Positions 35,950 to 49,100 of a stretch of DNA of 64,000 nucleotides are shown here, piece by piece. A program made the translations under genes and the position numbers. Below the pieces are notes generated by a model, which saw only the letters and a program-made list of their open reading frames with translations, was not told the DNA's origin and ran no database searches. The DNA is from Saururus chinensis (taxonomy: Eukaryota > Streptophyta > Magnoliopsida > Piperales > Saururaceae): assembly GCA_035235625.1 (NCBI GenBank), contig CP141148.1, positions 32,303,057-32,367,056 of the forward strand, read 5' to 3'. Position 1 is the first letter of the stretch; every line of letters begins with the position of its first letter.

Positions 35950-37095
35950 ATCGTGAATGCCGTATTTTTAAAAATACGCAAAAAACTCATATCATGTTAT
36001 CTTATGTACTATATGGAGCATATCATATTATCAATAACATGTATTGTTGACATGTCGTATTATCGTATATGCGATATGAACCATATCATATTATGGGTTG
36101 CTGGCTCAAAGAACACACATATTGTGTTATCGTTAACACTATATGGCGAATATCATGTTATCATATTTGCAATATGGAGCATATCGTATTATGGATCACT
36201 GACTCAAATGGCAGATATCATGTTATTGTTAACACGATATAACAAATATTGTGTTATTGTATATGCGATATGGAGCATATCGTGTTATGGTTTGTCGGCT
36301 CAAAGAACACATTTCGTGTTATTATTAATACGATATGACGAATATCGAGTTATTATATATATGATATGGAGGATATTATATTATGCGTTGTCGGCTCAAA
36401 GAGCACATATCGTGTTATCGTTAACACAATATGGTGAATATCGTATTATCGTATATGCAATATGGAGCATATCATATTATTAATAACATGTATTGTTGAC
36501 ATGTTGTATTATCGTATATATGATATAGAACATATCATATTATCAATCACGTTTTATTGACATATCGTGTTATCGTATACGCAATATGAAACATATTGCA
36601 TTATGAGTCATTGGTTCAAAGAACTCACATATCATATTATCATTAACACTATATGATGGATATCGTATTATCGTATATATAATATGGAGCATATCATATT
36701 ATGTGTCATTGACTCAAGAACACATATCGTATTATTGTTAACACAATATGGTGAATATCGTGTTATCATATATGCAATATGGAGGATGTAGTAGTTTGGG
36801 TTGTCGGCTTAAAGAACACATATTATGTTATCGTTAACACGATATGGTGAATATCATGTTATTGTATATGCGATATGGAACATATCATATTATCAATTAC
36901 ACGCATTGTTGACATGTCTTGTTATCGTATCGTATATGTAATATGAACCAAATTGTATTATGGGTCTCTAGCACAAAGAACACATCATGTTATCGTTAAC
37001 ATAATATGACACATATCATATAATCAATAAAATGTATTGTTGACAAATTGTGTTATCATTGATGCAATATGAGCTACATCATATTTTGAGTCACT
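35950..37095. repeat. Tandem array of about 95-100-bp palindrome-rich units
   Basis: Roughly ten diverged units recur, marked by GGCTCAAAGAACACA-like words at about 36103, 36201, 36297, 36392, 36612, 36705, 36806 and 36967. Each unit holds short perfect or near-perfect hairpins: ATATCGTGTTA-TCGT-TAACACGATAT and CGATATG-GAG-CATATCG. The array is strongly AT-rich. A 180-codon open frame (35941-36483) across it is a by-product of repetition and is not called as a gene. Confidence 0.85.
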
Positions 37096-38441
37096 TTGTC
37101 TATTATGCTAGAGGAAAAGTCACCATTACCAAGAAATGACAATTTTTTTGACTGAGAAAGCTTACATAGAGGGAAAAATTAAGAAATGAGGGTTTTACCA
37201 CCTCTGTCACTGCCGGCAAATCGCCACCAGTGATTTACCTCCGATGAGCCATCCTTGGTAATTTGCCACCGATAATGAGATAAGAACTTGGGTATGAATT
37301 TATTTATAATCGGAGAGTATATTTGTCATAAACCAGGTCATATACGATTAAATGTTAAAATCTTTGAAATATGAAATATTTGTATCTTAAGCCAGGTAAT
37401 ATAAAAAAAACTCATAACTTTAAGTGTCAATCTATTTGTATTTATACATATCAAGATATTCAGATATGTACTTAAACAATACTATGTGTGATTTAATATA
37501 TGATTTAATTTAAATTATTAATGTACTTTAATTTAGTATATATGTATGCATACTCAAAAACCGGTTGGCTAATACCATGAGATAACTTATTGAATGATTG
37601 ACAAAAAAAATTAATATTTTATTTATAAAAATAAGTTTAAAAATCTCGATACGTAACATGGCACCCTCAATAATGAGAAAGCCGGGAGAAGAGCACTTGG
37701 GAAATTATTACAAGTCTCTTCAAACCCCTAAATTCTTTTACTTCTCCTTCACGTCTCCTACTTTTATCTTATTTTTCACGTCCACAACTTTTTATGTTGG
37801 CTAGCACAAACTGGCCTCTCTTAGTAGCGACCGCATTTGATCTCCTAGATCACCAAATTGATTTGGCTTACACTCGTGTCACAAGCGACATTGTTTGATG
37901 CCAAACATGGTGTCCTCAACGCAATTATAGAACGTAAGGTTGACTGGCCTACACAACCATATCTCTCTCGCTTTTACAATATTAACAAAGAACGGTAGTA
38001 TTTACTAGAAGTACTCAAGAGCCAAAAACTGTTGCAATGGATGTAATTTACAGGGGATTTATGATAACATTGCCATGACATGGCACAAGTAAATGATGAT
38101 AAGAATTAAGAGCCACCTGACCTGGTAATTTATATATAAATGCTGTGGCCAACTAATTGAATGCTACTTTTACAGGAATTCGGGTTCCAATCAATTGGTG
38201 TCTCAACAGTTCTCTATACAAGGGTCCACTGCAACTTGGCAGTCCATTTGACCCAAATTGTTATTCTGCAATAGTTATCAGCATCGGCAACCACACATCT
38301 GTAACATGGCTTTGCTAAGTCATCTTCACCAAAACAATTGTATCAATTAAAATGACTCCAACGGCATCAATTATCAAAGACATTGTGATCCACCAGCGCT
38401 GGTGAAATATATGCCAAAGAAACAAAGCAAGTATGTACATA
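37096..38441. other. Intergenic; nothing recognised
   Basis: AT-rich sequence downstream of the Yippee-like gene with no recognised gene, long repeat or RNA. A CTCACCGGTG-like GC patch near 37210-37270 is short. Confidence 0.4.
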
Positions 38442-38448
38442 TATTTAG

Positions 38449-38611
38449 ACGAAAAATACTTTAACGACGTGAAGATTTACATGTCAAAACACTACTTCAT
38501 CACTTTCACATCATTAATGTGTAGGGCCCACAAAAATAAGCCCCACACATCAATGGTGTGAAAGTGATGAAGCAGCATTGTGAGAATCTTCGCATCAGAA
38601 TAGCATTCCTC
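38449..38611. mobile_element. Foldback MITE with long inverted arms
   Basis: The two halves are inverted repeats of about 75 bp: left GTGAAG...CTTCATCACTTTCACATC, right GGTGTGAAAGTGATGAAGC...CTTCGCATC. TATTTAG flanks both sides (38442-38448 and 38612-38618), consistent with a target duplication of 7 bp or slightly longer with mismatches. GGGCCCAC lies near the centre. Superfamily not certain. Confidence 0.7.
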
Positions 38612-38791
38612 TATTTAGTCTAATAAGCAATCATCACAATGTTCAGTATATTTTACAAGTAATAATTGTGTGAAACTGAGTATTTATAGCCTTGATAACA
38701 TGTATATGCAATTTCTATAACTTCTTCTCAATGTACAAAGTATAGTGGAAAAAATGGAACATATCATCTACAACAAAGATTGGAGCTCTCT

Positions 38792-41700
38792 TTAAGGGTC
38801 TTCTGCGTCACTTCCACTAAGATGGTTGTCAAGAAAGACGTCAGAGTCAATTCCATCAACTATCCTGCCCCTATTTAGTTTATAACAATGTTAGATTATC
38901 AAGTGAACGCAATCTGATAGTAGCCCCACTAAAAAAAACTTTAATTTGAAGTTCAGTACCTTTCCAAAACGAATTTTCCTTCTTTATACTTCTGACTCTT
39001 CTCATGAGCTGCCTCCTAAACAACAATCAACTAACAGTAAAAACCACCTCATTTGCCACAGAAGTAGAAATCAATGACATAAATACAATTGGAAACAATT
39101 ACAAGACCACTGCAGCATTTATTCTTTTTTCACAAGAAAAACGTTTTAACCCATGTATCATTGCAAAATGAATGGCCAGCCCACTTGATAGTCATTCTGA
39201 TCGAATCAGTTTATATATTGATGGTACATACATATTTCCAACCGACAATTTGCCCACAACAACAGCAAAACACATCTGCGACTGTATGCAATCCAGAAAG
39301 CATTGCCCTCTCTTCTTGAGCACCAACTTCAATATTTACACTGGAAGAAAAGTTTATAGGTAAGTATAGACCAGATAACCTGTTGAGCTATCAGTGCATA
39401 CTAAACACATATATACTTCAGCAAGAAGGGGCAATTATCAGATAGGACCTTCTTTTTACAGAAAAATAATACTATCTTCCCGGGAAAAAAACTCTTTAAG
39501 CTTTTTATCTAAAAAGGAAATATTTGTTATATTCATCAGCAGTATACCCACAGTTCTTCCCCTTTTAGTTATTCTATAACATAGTTTGCCATGTTGTTGT
39601 TGAGATCAGTGATACACATTGATTGTAACACCTTATACATAAGGGAGAATTAAATGGCATCAGTATATGTGAACCATTTTTAATACAACATAGACTTTGG
39701 ACATGGAAAATATTAAATGGCTTGTCAGATGCAGTTGAACTCTGTTGAGAAGCATCAAATTTAAGCACCTTCAATCTAGGTGCCAATCATAGCCATTTAT
39801 TGTAGACGATGAGGGAAGGGGGAAAAATCCAGTGGGTATTTCATGCCCATGCAGACGCCTAAGAGAATGGGAAATGGGAACTTTATGAATAACTTACTGT
39901 ACGAGATACAAAAGCTGTACATCTGAACCCTATATAAATTGAAGGACAGTCTCCAAAGCCCTTTGCCACCATTTTCCAGTTCAAATTAGCGAAAAGAGTG
40001 ACCCATGAGAAGCGGGTCAACCAGGTCTAAAGTCACCAGAGGGAGTTGCGAGTTTGCTAAGATTGTGTTGTGTGGCATGGGCACCACTGAACAAAAAATG
40101 GCTACAAAAATAAGAGTAATACGACTACTATGTTGATGGTTAAATATCATGAATTGCTTCCCTAATAACTGGATCATATTATGTGCATTAAATATATGGG
40201 AAAACCATTCCAATCATTTGTAAAAATAACGCTGAGCCAACAATCTACAAAAATTTTAAGGTTACATTTAACAGCATTCCTCAATAATCATATATTTCAT
40301 TAAGGTCTAAACAACAAGAAGTGCTTCCAAGAAACACATCTTAACATTTCTCACTAGACGAGTCCAATGTGCAGTTACATGTATCAAGAGTCAAGACTCT
40401 AAGAGGACAGGCTTCGGATTTTTTAGGGGTGGTTGCAGGTGGTAGAAAATTAGAAAATTAATCTGTTTTCCATGCGTGACAACTTTAAAGCAAGTGGCAT
40501 GATTCTGGAGGCAAATACTTCCTTTTCAGATCTTTTGAAAATGCCTAACTAGATACAGGTGAACAGACAGAGTGGGCAACCAAGCTATTACTTTATGTTG
40601 GAGACCAGTACAGCTTATCTGCTCAGGCCTCAGCTACCCAAAAAAGTTTTCACTAAAATGGAATTAAGCACAAACCAAAGTTATCCCGATCCAATGTCTG
40701 TAATATAATTCATCAAAAACATTGATTTGAAAATGTAAATGACATACAAAGATGAAGCAAGATTAAGGACTCCTCTTAATATTTTTCCACTCCAAAAATG
40801 ATATCTAGGAAAAATTCCAGTAACATCCTTGAATTCGTTTAAAAATTATCATGGCAATTTAAGAAAGTGTACTGCAACAGGAAATTAAGGTGACCATCAA
40901 TTCATTTCATTTTCAAACATAAGGAAAAAACGCCCTCAATCTTTTGAAAGACCAACCAAGGTATTTAAAAAAGTCACTCAAGAATAACCCCTGTACAGAT
41001 TACGAGATTCACAACAATGCGAAAAGTATAAATAAGCGTGAGATTCAAGTATCTCAATTATATTGCATGATGTTAACGGAAACATATTTGGATTATTTGG
41101 ACTTCTAGTACTTAGAGATATGGCTTCCACAGGCTCTAAAAAATTGAAATTGTAGTAGAATTCCAGAAAAAAAGGAAAGCAATATGTTGATACACCATCA
41201 CATACATATATGTCATCACTTTTTCTCCTAGAAAATCACATAGCACCATCCTATTGTAGAAGTATTAGCAAGAATGTGCGTACATTACACATGTAAATAC
41301 ATGTTAGATAAGATAAACTAAAATATGTATTGAATAAAGGTTGACTCCATTGCATGCTATAGTAACAATACATTGCTTTGAGGATCACAATGATCATTAG
41401 TAATACACATGAGCTCTATATTAACCCATACACACTTTGTAGTAAGCAACTCAGAATCCAAATCTCATAGGCTAAGCATTATATCATAGGTTGGAAAAAA
41501 CAATAGTGTCAAAGGAATTTGTATTGTAGTGCATGTTATTCATATTCATGACGAGCTTGGCGGCAAGTCTCATTTGATAGAACTCTCCCGGGATTCTCAA
41601 GGCCGTTAAAAATATGCAAATTCAAATATGTATAATCTATGTAAAATTATAAAAATTTATTATAGAGAAGTGTGTGTTATATACATGGGGAAAAAGTTCA

Positions 41701-43606
41701 AGACAACATAGTCATGTAGATCTCATTTGATAGAGCTTGTTGAAATCTTTTGAAGAATATCAAGAATGTGTGAATCAAAGTGGGAATGCAAAATATAATA
41801 TTATAAAATTAAAATCAACATAACCTAAAAAATAATTATGATTCTAATATCTTTAGCCTTTTGGGGATTAGGGTAGGTCAAATAGGGATTAATGGCATAA
41901 AACATGGGTCAAATAGAATCAGAATTTGAAAGTTCTATAATACACCAATTTGCTTCATATTATAGTATGATTAGTGTGATAATATAAAGGTTCCCCTTCA
42001 CTTTTAGGAGAAGTGGTCAACTAGCGTGGTATTAGAGCATAAGGGTTTAGATTCAATTTCCATCGAAACGTAGTGTTCCTTGTTATGAGTGTGCCACTGT
42101 GCATGCAATGCTTGGTGGCATATGTACATGCATGGAGAGTGTTTGTGTGTCAATATAAGTTATCTATACTCTAAGAGCTCAAGATTTTAGTCTAAGTCAT
42201 TAACTAACAAAATATATAAAAGACAAAGTTTTAAACATGATGACCCTAATTTTTTCTTCAAGTAACTACATTCACTAAATAAAGTAGCTAGACAATTAAG
42301 GCGTAGAAATAGTACTTCTCAAGTCCAGACATTTTGCTAAAACCACATAAAAAGATACAAAAGCACACACCTTCCACAACAAGGACAACAGCCAAGCCAA
42401 TAATCTATGTGAATTATCCAACAGGACTTCATTTTAGTTAGAATGTTGTCAATAAAGAGGTCGGTAGTCGTGACAAATTTTGGTCAAATGGTCGACTACT
42501 CGAGGAACAGAAAAAGATGAGGGTAAATGTGGAGAGAATGCTAAAATCTAAAAGACTGCAAGAAACTTACCAATTGTTGAATAAGTAAGCTTTCCCTCGC
42601 CGACAGTGAAAAGACTGATAAAATGCAAACAGATGAAAATTATTACATGCAAATATTAGCATACAAGTCAAATCAACCTATAGCAATCACTTTAGATGTA
42701 CATATGCCCCAGTTAATTAAAATAAAATTTAACTATCCTCTCTATAGCTATAATTTTCATTTAATTCATCTTTGAAAGTAAAATCTAAGGCTTCTGCATG
42801 AGAAAAAGTTGTTTTTAAGTGACCATACCATTTCTTCTCTACAGAGGACAGTTTTCTCATTTAGGTGCACTATGTTATGGCCTGTTTACACATCTCTCAT
42901 TATAGGATTTCCCTTATGAAGTTATTCCTGTTTTTAGTAGGATTTTTATTTCCCAGTTTAAGTTAGACTTTAGTTAGTCTTAGTTTAATCTCAGCAGTTG
43001 ATTTTATCTTGGTCTTGGTCAAATTCAATCATTGTAATAAGGGTATAACGAGGGCTTTAGTGTCCATGGTTTTTACGTATGTGAAAACTTCTGATTATTG
43101 AATACAATCCTAGTTTCACCTTAGCTCTTCCTTCTCTTCGTCACAATCTCTTCCCTCCCTTTTACTCTACTCTTTTCCCCTTTCATTTAAATTCCCCTAC
43201 TTCTTTACCTATATTTCCTTGTGGTTCCCTTGGAACTACGTCACACCAACCACTAACTTAAAAGTCACTTCCTTTCAAGGCTCCCGACTAGTTCTTCTTT
43301 TTCAATGTTCTATCATGTGATTTTTCGGAGTTCACAAATCTTCACAATTTTATGTAAAGCAGCAAAAAGAAGCAGATATTTCATGATAAACCAAATCAAC
43401 TGCATTCCACGATAATCATAAAAAACATTACAACCAAATCAACAACAATTCAGGAAATATGCAAACAAAGCAACTCAGGACAAGCCGTGCCAGAAGTATG
43501 TCATGCATACCCTAGAGACAAGGTCATCGGCAATGGCTAAATGGCTGCGGCAGTACTGACACTTGTAGACCTTGCCCTCCAGCTCAACCAAAAAAATCCT
43601 CCCCAT
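38792..43606 (-). CDS. Yippee-like zinc-binding protein, five exons, 127 residues
   Basis: Yippee proteins are small, highly conserved zinc-binding proteins related in fold to cereblon's CULT domain; their exact plant role is poorly known. Minus-strand exons are 43511-43606, 42571-42614, 39232-39340, 38960-39015 and 38792-38870, all with GT-AG borders and matching phases (384 bp including TAA). The protein starts MGRIFLVELEGKVYKCQYC and continues SFHCRRGKAYLFNN, VNIEVGAQEERAMLSG, ADVFCCCCGQIVGWKY and EAAHEKSQKYKEGKFVLER. Zinc ligands C16-x2-C19 and C72-x2-C75 are 52 residues apart, exactly the family spacing. The acidic tail ends GSDAEDP. The second intron is about 3.2 kb and carries a dispersed repeat (41255-42015). 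Exon 2 is only 44 bp. Confidence 0.95.
41255..42015. repeat. Dispersed repeat family, copy A (in the Yippee intron)
   Basis: Shares an ordered series of words with 44425-45330 and 53360-54110: GTATTG/ACCAAGGT, TTTGAGGATCACAATGATCA, AGTAAGCAACTCAGAATCC, TATCATAGGTTGG, CTCATTTGATAGA, CATGGG and CACCTAAAAAATAA-like blocks. Unclassified and non-coding; ends not firmly set. Confidence 0.7.
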
Positions 43607-44424
43607 TCCTTCTCCTTCCTTCCTCCTTCAACAAAAAGCAAAACAAGAAAAAGAGATCAAATTCCCATATGGGTCTTCCAATAAACCGCAAAACACTCCA
43701 AAAAAATTGCCAAACTTGCATAATTTCAACTGAAACGTTCCGAAAGATGAAACAAGAGAACAAAAATACAGAGTAAGAAGAGAACGAAGCAGCTTGAGGT
43801 GCGCCTGCCGAAAAAGAACCTGCTTAGAGTGGATGTAGTATGAACTATGAAGGAGTCGGCGGGCCGAGGGCGAGCCTCTTCTCTCTTGTAGCTAGTCCAC
43901 TTAAGATGTCCCGCAACCTGCGAAAGGCTGATCCACTTGATTCGTTGCCTGGCTGCCTGCCTGCCTTCTAGTGATTTTTTTTTTTTTGTTAAGGTACGAG
44001 AAGTCTCCCACCTTCACATTCACGGACGGGGTAGTGAGATTATCCCTCGTATCGGGTGGTGTAGCATATATATTTATAAAAATATTATATATTAAATATA
44101 AAAATATTTTTGTAATATATATATATATAATATATAATATTTTTATACGTGTGTATGTTGCAGCATATGTCACGGATAGTTTATTTTGCTACCCCGTGAC
44201 ACACCTCTCTTGAGTTGAAAGATATCCATGAATTGTACTAAGAGGGGTGTACTAACCAAAAGTGGTGGTGGCAAACTTTATCCTTTGGAAATTTATTATC
44301 TCTTGAATAATTGGTAGATACATGTTTTATACTTGGTGCTTATTAAAGTAAGAGTAGGCTAGTTAAAATATAAGGTGATAAAATAATAGAGTAGGCTAGT
44401 TAAAATATAAGGTGATAAATTATT
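43607..44424. other. Upstream region of the Yippee-like gene
   Basis: 43607-43900 is less AT-rich and probably holds the 5'UTR and core promoter of the minus-strand gene, but no clear TATA box was found. An AT dinucleotide run follows at about 44117-44132. No other gene seen. Confidence 0.45.
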
Positions 44425-45330
44425 TACCTTTAATACTAGCAATAATGCACATGTATAAATATAGATTAGATAAAATAAATTTAATTTAATTTAAAAAAAT
44501 ATGTATTACCAAGGTCTCCTTTGCATGTTATAATTATAATTCTTTCCTTCCTAAATTAGTAGCTTCATTTGGCAAAAATATTTATTCTATATTAATAGCT
44601 TTATTTTATTCAATTTAAGTGAAAGGGTACTTTAAAAAAAGTATTATAAATCAATTTCCCCTTCATTTATATATCAATTTCCCCTTCATTTATATGTGGG
44701 CTTTATTATTTAATAAAAATCACTTTTATTTCATATAGAGCTATTAATATAAGACGGAGGGAGTACATTACTTTAAGGATCACAATAAATATTAGATATA
44801 TACACGACCTCTACATTAACTCACATATACTAGTAGTAAGCAAAAGTGAATCCAAGGTTAAATATTATGTCATAGGTCGGCGATAAAAATGTTGTCAAAA
44901 GACTTTATATCGTGGAGCACATTATTCATGTTTAAAGTCAATTTGGATGTGAGTCTCATTCAATAAAGTTTTTCGGGGGGGGTTTTAAGGATGTTAAAAA
45001 TATATAAATCTGAATATGTATATTGTATGTAAAAATATAAAAAATTATTATTAAAAAATATGTTATATGTGGGCCTACAAAAAAATTTGATAAAACATAG
45101 TCACGTAGGATCTCATTTGATAAAGCTTGTTGAGAGCTTTTTAATGATACCAAACACGCGCAAATCCAAATTTATAAGTACAATATATAATATTACAAAA
45201 TTAAAATTATCACACCCTAAAAAATAAGGATTATGATTCTAATATATTTAATTTTTTGGGATTATGATAAGTCAATAGGGCTAAAATATGGATTAATCAT
45301 ATCATACTACATTAAAAAGCAGGAACATAT
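44425..45330. repeat. Dispersed repeat family, copy B
   Basis: Starts near TACTAGCAATAATGCACATG and follows the same order of blocks as copies A and C. It is longer because of a Stowaway-type MITE inserted at about 44542-44766, whose empty site is visible in copies A and C. Confidence 0.7.
44542..44766. mobile_element. Stowaway-type MITE inside repeat copy B
   Basis: Right end GACGGAGGGAGTA, left end CTTTCCTTCCTAAATTAGTAG, with inner ATTAATAGCT words on both sides. Absent at the equivalent place of the related repeats at 41255 and 53360. It contains a small tandem duplication (TATCAATTTCCCCTTCATT twice at about 44650-44690). Confidence 0.65.
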
Positions 45331-46079
45331 GACTATGGAATTTTCTATTTCTAACTATTATACCTTGAAATGTGAATCTTTATTCTAAAATTACTCACTT
45401 CTAAACTATGCTTCCTTTGAACTATTTCTTCTAAGCTCTATTATTTTCGGTTTCCACATTGGACTTTTACACTTTCCCTTCGAACTCTATATTATCTCCA
45501 CATCCAACGACCACAACTTCAAAGAAATAATTATGAATAGGGATGCTAATGAGCTGAGCTAGCTCGTTGAGCAAAGGTGCTTCAACTCGACTAGAATATA
45601 GCTCAACTCGAGTAGCTCAGCTCGAACTCGAATATTTTTTAGTTGAGTTCGAGCATACCCCGACTTGGCTCGAATAAATTCAAACTCGGCTCAAACTTGA
45701 CTAGTACTCAACTCAAACTCGAATGAAATTTGTAAATATATATGTGCCACATATACATATAGTATATATGTGCTAATAATAATGACATGTTCATATACAA
45801 TTATTAAAAAATATATATAATACAAGCATATAAATACCTTAATAGTATAGAGGGAGTACATATGTGCTAATAATAGTGACATGTTCATAGAAGACTACTA
45901 AAAGATGTATGTATGGTTAAATATACAAACACAAGATATAGCATAACAACAAATGAAAAAAAATTAAAAAGAAAGCTAATAAATAAGTAAATGATATTAT
46001 TAATACTTTAGTTGTCTATTTACAAATTTATGAGCTTTTAGTAAATGATGGCAACTTTGTACAATATTGTATCTATAAA

Positions 46080-46187
46080 TACTCTATTTGTCTTACATTT
46101 ATAGCTCTATTTAATTTTTGAAAATAAATTAAAATTAATTTATTTTAAAAAACCAAATGGAGTTATTAATTTAAGACGGAGGGAGTA
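46080..46187. mobile_element. Stowaway-type MITE
   Basis: Left end TACTCTATTTGTCTTACATT and right end TTAAGACGGAGGGAGTA are imperfect inverted repeats of the Stowaway type; AT-rich core, 108 bp, non-coding. Confidence 0.7.
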
Positions 46188-49100
46188 TTTGATAATATTA
46201 TTTTTTACCAAGTAATTAATATATATTGGTATAATGAAGTAAAGTTTTTGCACTCATTTTTATGCATTAAAATATACTATCAATATAAAGAAGTACAAAT
46301 ATTATTCAAAATAACATGGGCCAAGCATACAACTTTGATGACGGAGTGATAAAATTATATTTGATAAAAAAAATTATTTAAATGATGATAACATCATATT
46401 TATTTGATGGAATGTTTAACACAAAAGGTGTTGTAGGTAAAGTAGTAAAGGAGATTCTTCTTTTTAGCAACGTCACAGCCGAGCTAAATTTGAGCTAAGT
46501 TATGTGGTCACTATATACTGATTAGAGCTCGAGCACGAGCTCAAGCTTCTGGTTTCCTTCCTGAGCCGAACTCGAGCTGGATGATTGACCGCTTGATCGA
46601 GTTTGAGCTGAGCTCAAGCCAATACCCAAAACTTTGAGTTTGAGCCGAGCTATCCTAAAACTCGACTCAACTCAGCTCGTTAATACCCCTAACTATTTCT
46701 CCTCCATTGTCATTGTGGGTTAAAAGCTATTCCAAAGGTATTATGTTGGTGATGATTTCTATTGCATTGTCATTGTGGGTTAGAAGTAGGGTTCACCAAA
46801 AAATTAGAACCGAACCGAACCAGGTAAAACCGAACAAAAATTTAGCAATTCGGTTTGGTTCAATTTCGGTTCAATTATTAAAAAAAAACAAATGAATTAA
46901 AAAGCCAAATGAATTTTGGTTTGGTTCGGTTTAAAAAAAATCAAAATTGAAACCAAACCGACATATCTACCCATATAAAAACACCCATTTTCACCCTTTT
47001 CCCAACCCTAACTTCGCATTTTTCCCAAATATTATCTCTCCCAATGGGCGGCGGTGACGCAGTGGCTCCCTCCTACCGTTCATCTCCCTCCTCTCCAACC
47101 AGTCTATTGTGAAGAACACGACTCGTCGACACCCCCTCTCCCTCCTCTCCCTCCTCTCCCGACCTTCCCCTTCAATGTAAGACGATTCCCTAATCCCTCC
47201 CCCCCCCGCCCTTTCGATTTATGCGTTTCTTTGCATCGATAGTTCAGTTGATCCTCTTTTTTTAGATCGGACATGAAAATCCTCTATTTTCTATCTCATT
47301 TGGTTTTTCTTTGGATTTTTAATCTCAATTTTTAGATCTGATGTGCTAATTGTGTTTTTGCCTGCGAAAGTTTTGATTTTTATGTGTAAGGTCCCTGATT
47401 TTTCTACGATTTTCTGGGATTTTTCTGCCATTTTTCTGGTCATTTTCGGCAGGAAAATGTGACGTTTCAGCGTATGGGTATTTGTGTCTTTTCCCCGTAT
47501 TTATACCCGTAGAGTCGGGTGTAGGGCTTAGTCGTGGGCCACAGGCCTTGCTGCGCGCTTACGGTGCGAAGTTTGGAGCTATAGCGCGTAACCAGTGAGT
47601 TAACGCGTATTGGGGACATAGATGTAAAAATAAAAAAGGTGAATAGTAAAATCACGGCTTATAAAGCCATCTTCAGTAAGTTTCGTTCCAGAAACTTACA
47701 GAAGAAAAAAATGGCGTTCTGAGAGGAGAAGAGAAAACCCGAGGGCATATCCGGTCGCTCCGTTCTCCCTCCTCCATCGTCGGATTCCGTTGATTCTTGT
47801 CAGGATCCGCTTTGCCTCACCGCCACGAGTCCATAGGTACCGGCCATGACCGCCGCCACGGCCTCTTCGCTCCTCCACGAGGTACCGAACCTTTTTTCGG
47901 GTTTTTCTCTCCTTCAATCCCGTTTTTGCACTGTGGGTGTACGATTTTGACATCGTTTGCGGCCGCTCTCAACTAGACTTATGTTTAGTTGGCCGCTAGG
48001 AACCCATAGACACTGGCTGGAGCCGCCGCCATGCTTTCTTCGCTCCGTGGTGAGCTACCGATCTTTTGGTCGGGTTTTTGTTACTATTCACATCTCACTG
48101 TCCGTGGGATGTTTTGGACGCCGGTGTGTTTCCGGTCGTCGTCCGGCCATCGGATGGACTCTGTGCAGCCTACCTCGACCCAGTGTCGGTAGGGGGTTAC
48201 CGTTTCCGACCCCGCCTCGCCCCTATTGCCATGCTCCGCCCAATTAGACGCTTTGGGTGCGTCTTGGGCCGTGGTCATCGGCGAGCCGTATGCTATTTGG
48301 CCATTATGGGCTCTGCCCCGGCTCGGCGACAGTGAGGGTCAGCCCCACTTGGCCCGATTATATACTCCGCCCGGAATGGGCTGCTTGTCATGGCCTTATA
48401 CCGTGCGAGATGCATAGCCGCCCGCACCATGGGTATTGGTTGTGGGTGGCGATCGACGATGTCGCCGCTTTGATTGGCCACAGCTAAGGGCCTTAGCCCT
48501 GTTGGATTTTGTGGGCCCTGGGTTGCCTCTTTTCAGCCCTCTCCCCCGCTCCTTTGGGCCGCGTGCGCATGTAGCCATGCGTGTACTTCTGGGTTTAGGC
48601 GCCGCATTCGTGCCGCCTAACCATCGGTTGGCGTTGCCACCGAGTGGAGTTGACCACTAGAGCTGTCCTCCACCTCTCCTTTGATTCTCGAGCGTTGCCC
48701 CACGCTCTCCGCCCGTATGTGGGCCTTTGTTGACCGAAATCGTCGCCGTTGGGTGCTGTCCACGGCCGATTTCGACGTCTTTGTGGCCGGCTGAGCACGT
48801 TTTAGCCACCGGCTGATTTTCAGTGTACACCATCGACTTCGGGTTGCACCGCCACTTAGGTTGGCATGAGATTTCTCCCGGCCGCCCTGGTGTGCCGCCG
48901 TGGATCGCGGGTTTTACCGCTTTGAGTTCTAACACTCTGTTTGGCCGTGATAGTTCCGGCGCATCCTAAAATCCTCGGGACAGCAGCTCTCTCAGCCAGG
49001 CAACGGTTTGACCGCCAACTCCGCCGCCGACGCCGCCACCGTCGTGTGCTCGCCATCGAACGCCATGATTACGAGGTAGGGGAGCTTTGAACTCGTAAAT

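Noticed and set aside
35941..36483. A 180-codon open frame on the plus strand
   Set aside because: It lies entirely in the palindrome-rich tandem array; the protein is a repetition of the unit with no known motif.
42027..42038. TGGTATTAGAGC, resembling a retrotransposon primer binding site
   Set aside because: No LTR end directly precedes it and no gag or pol follows; it sits at the end of dispersed repeat copy A.
47696..49056. Several overlapping open frames with protein-like composition
   Set aside because: They lie in the GC-rich part of the 4.5-kb LTR and recur, with different breaks, in the other copy at about 24870-26120; no domain is conserved.
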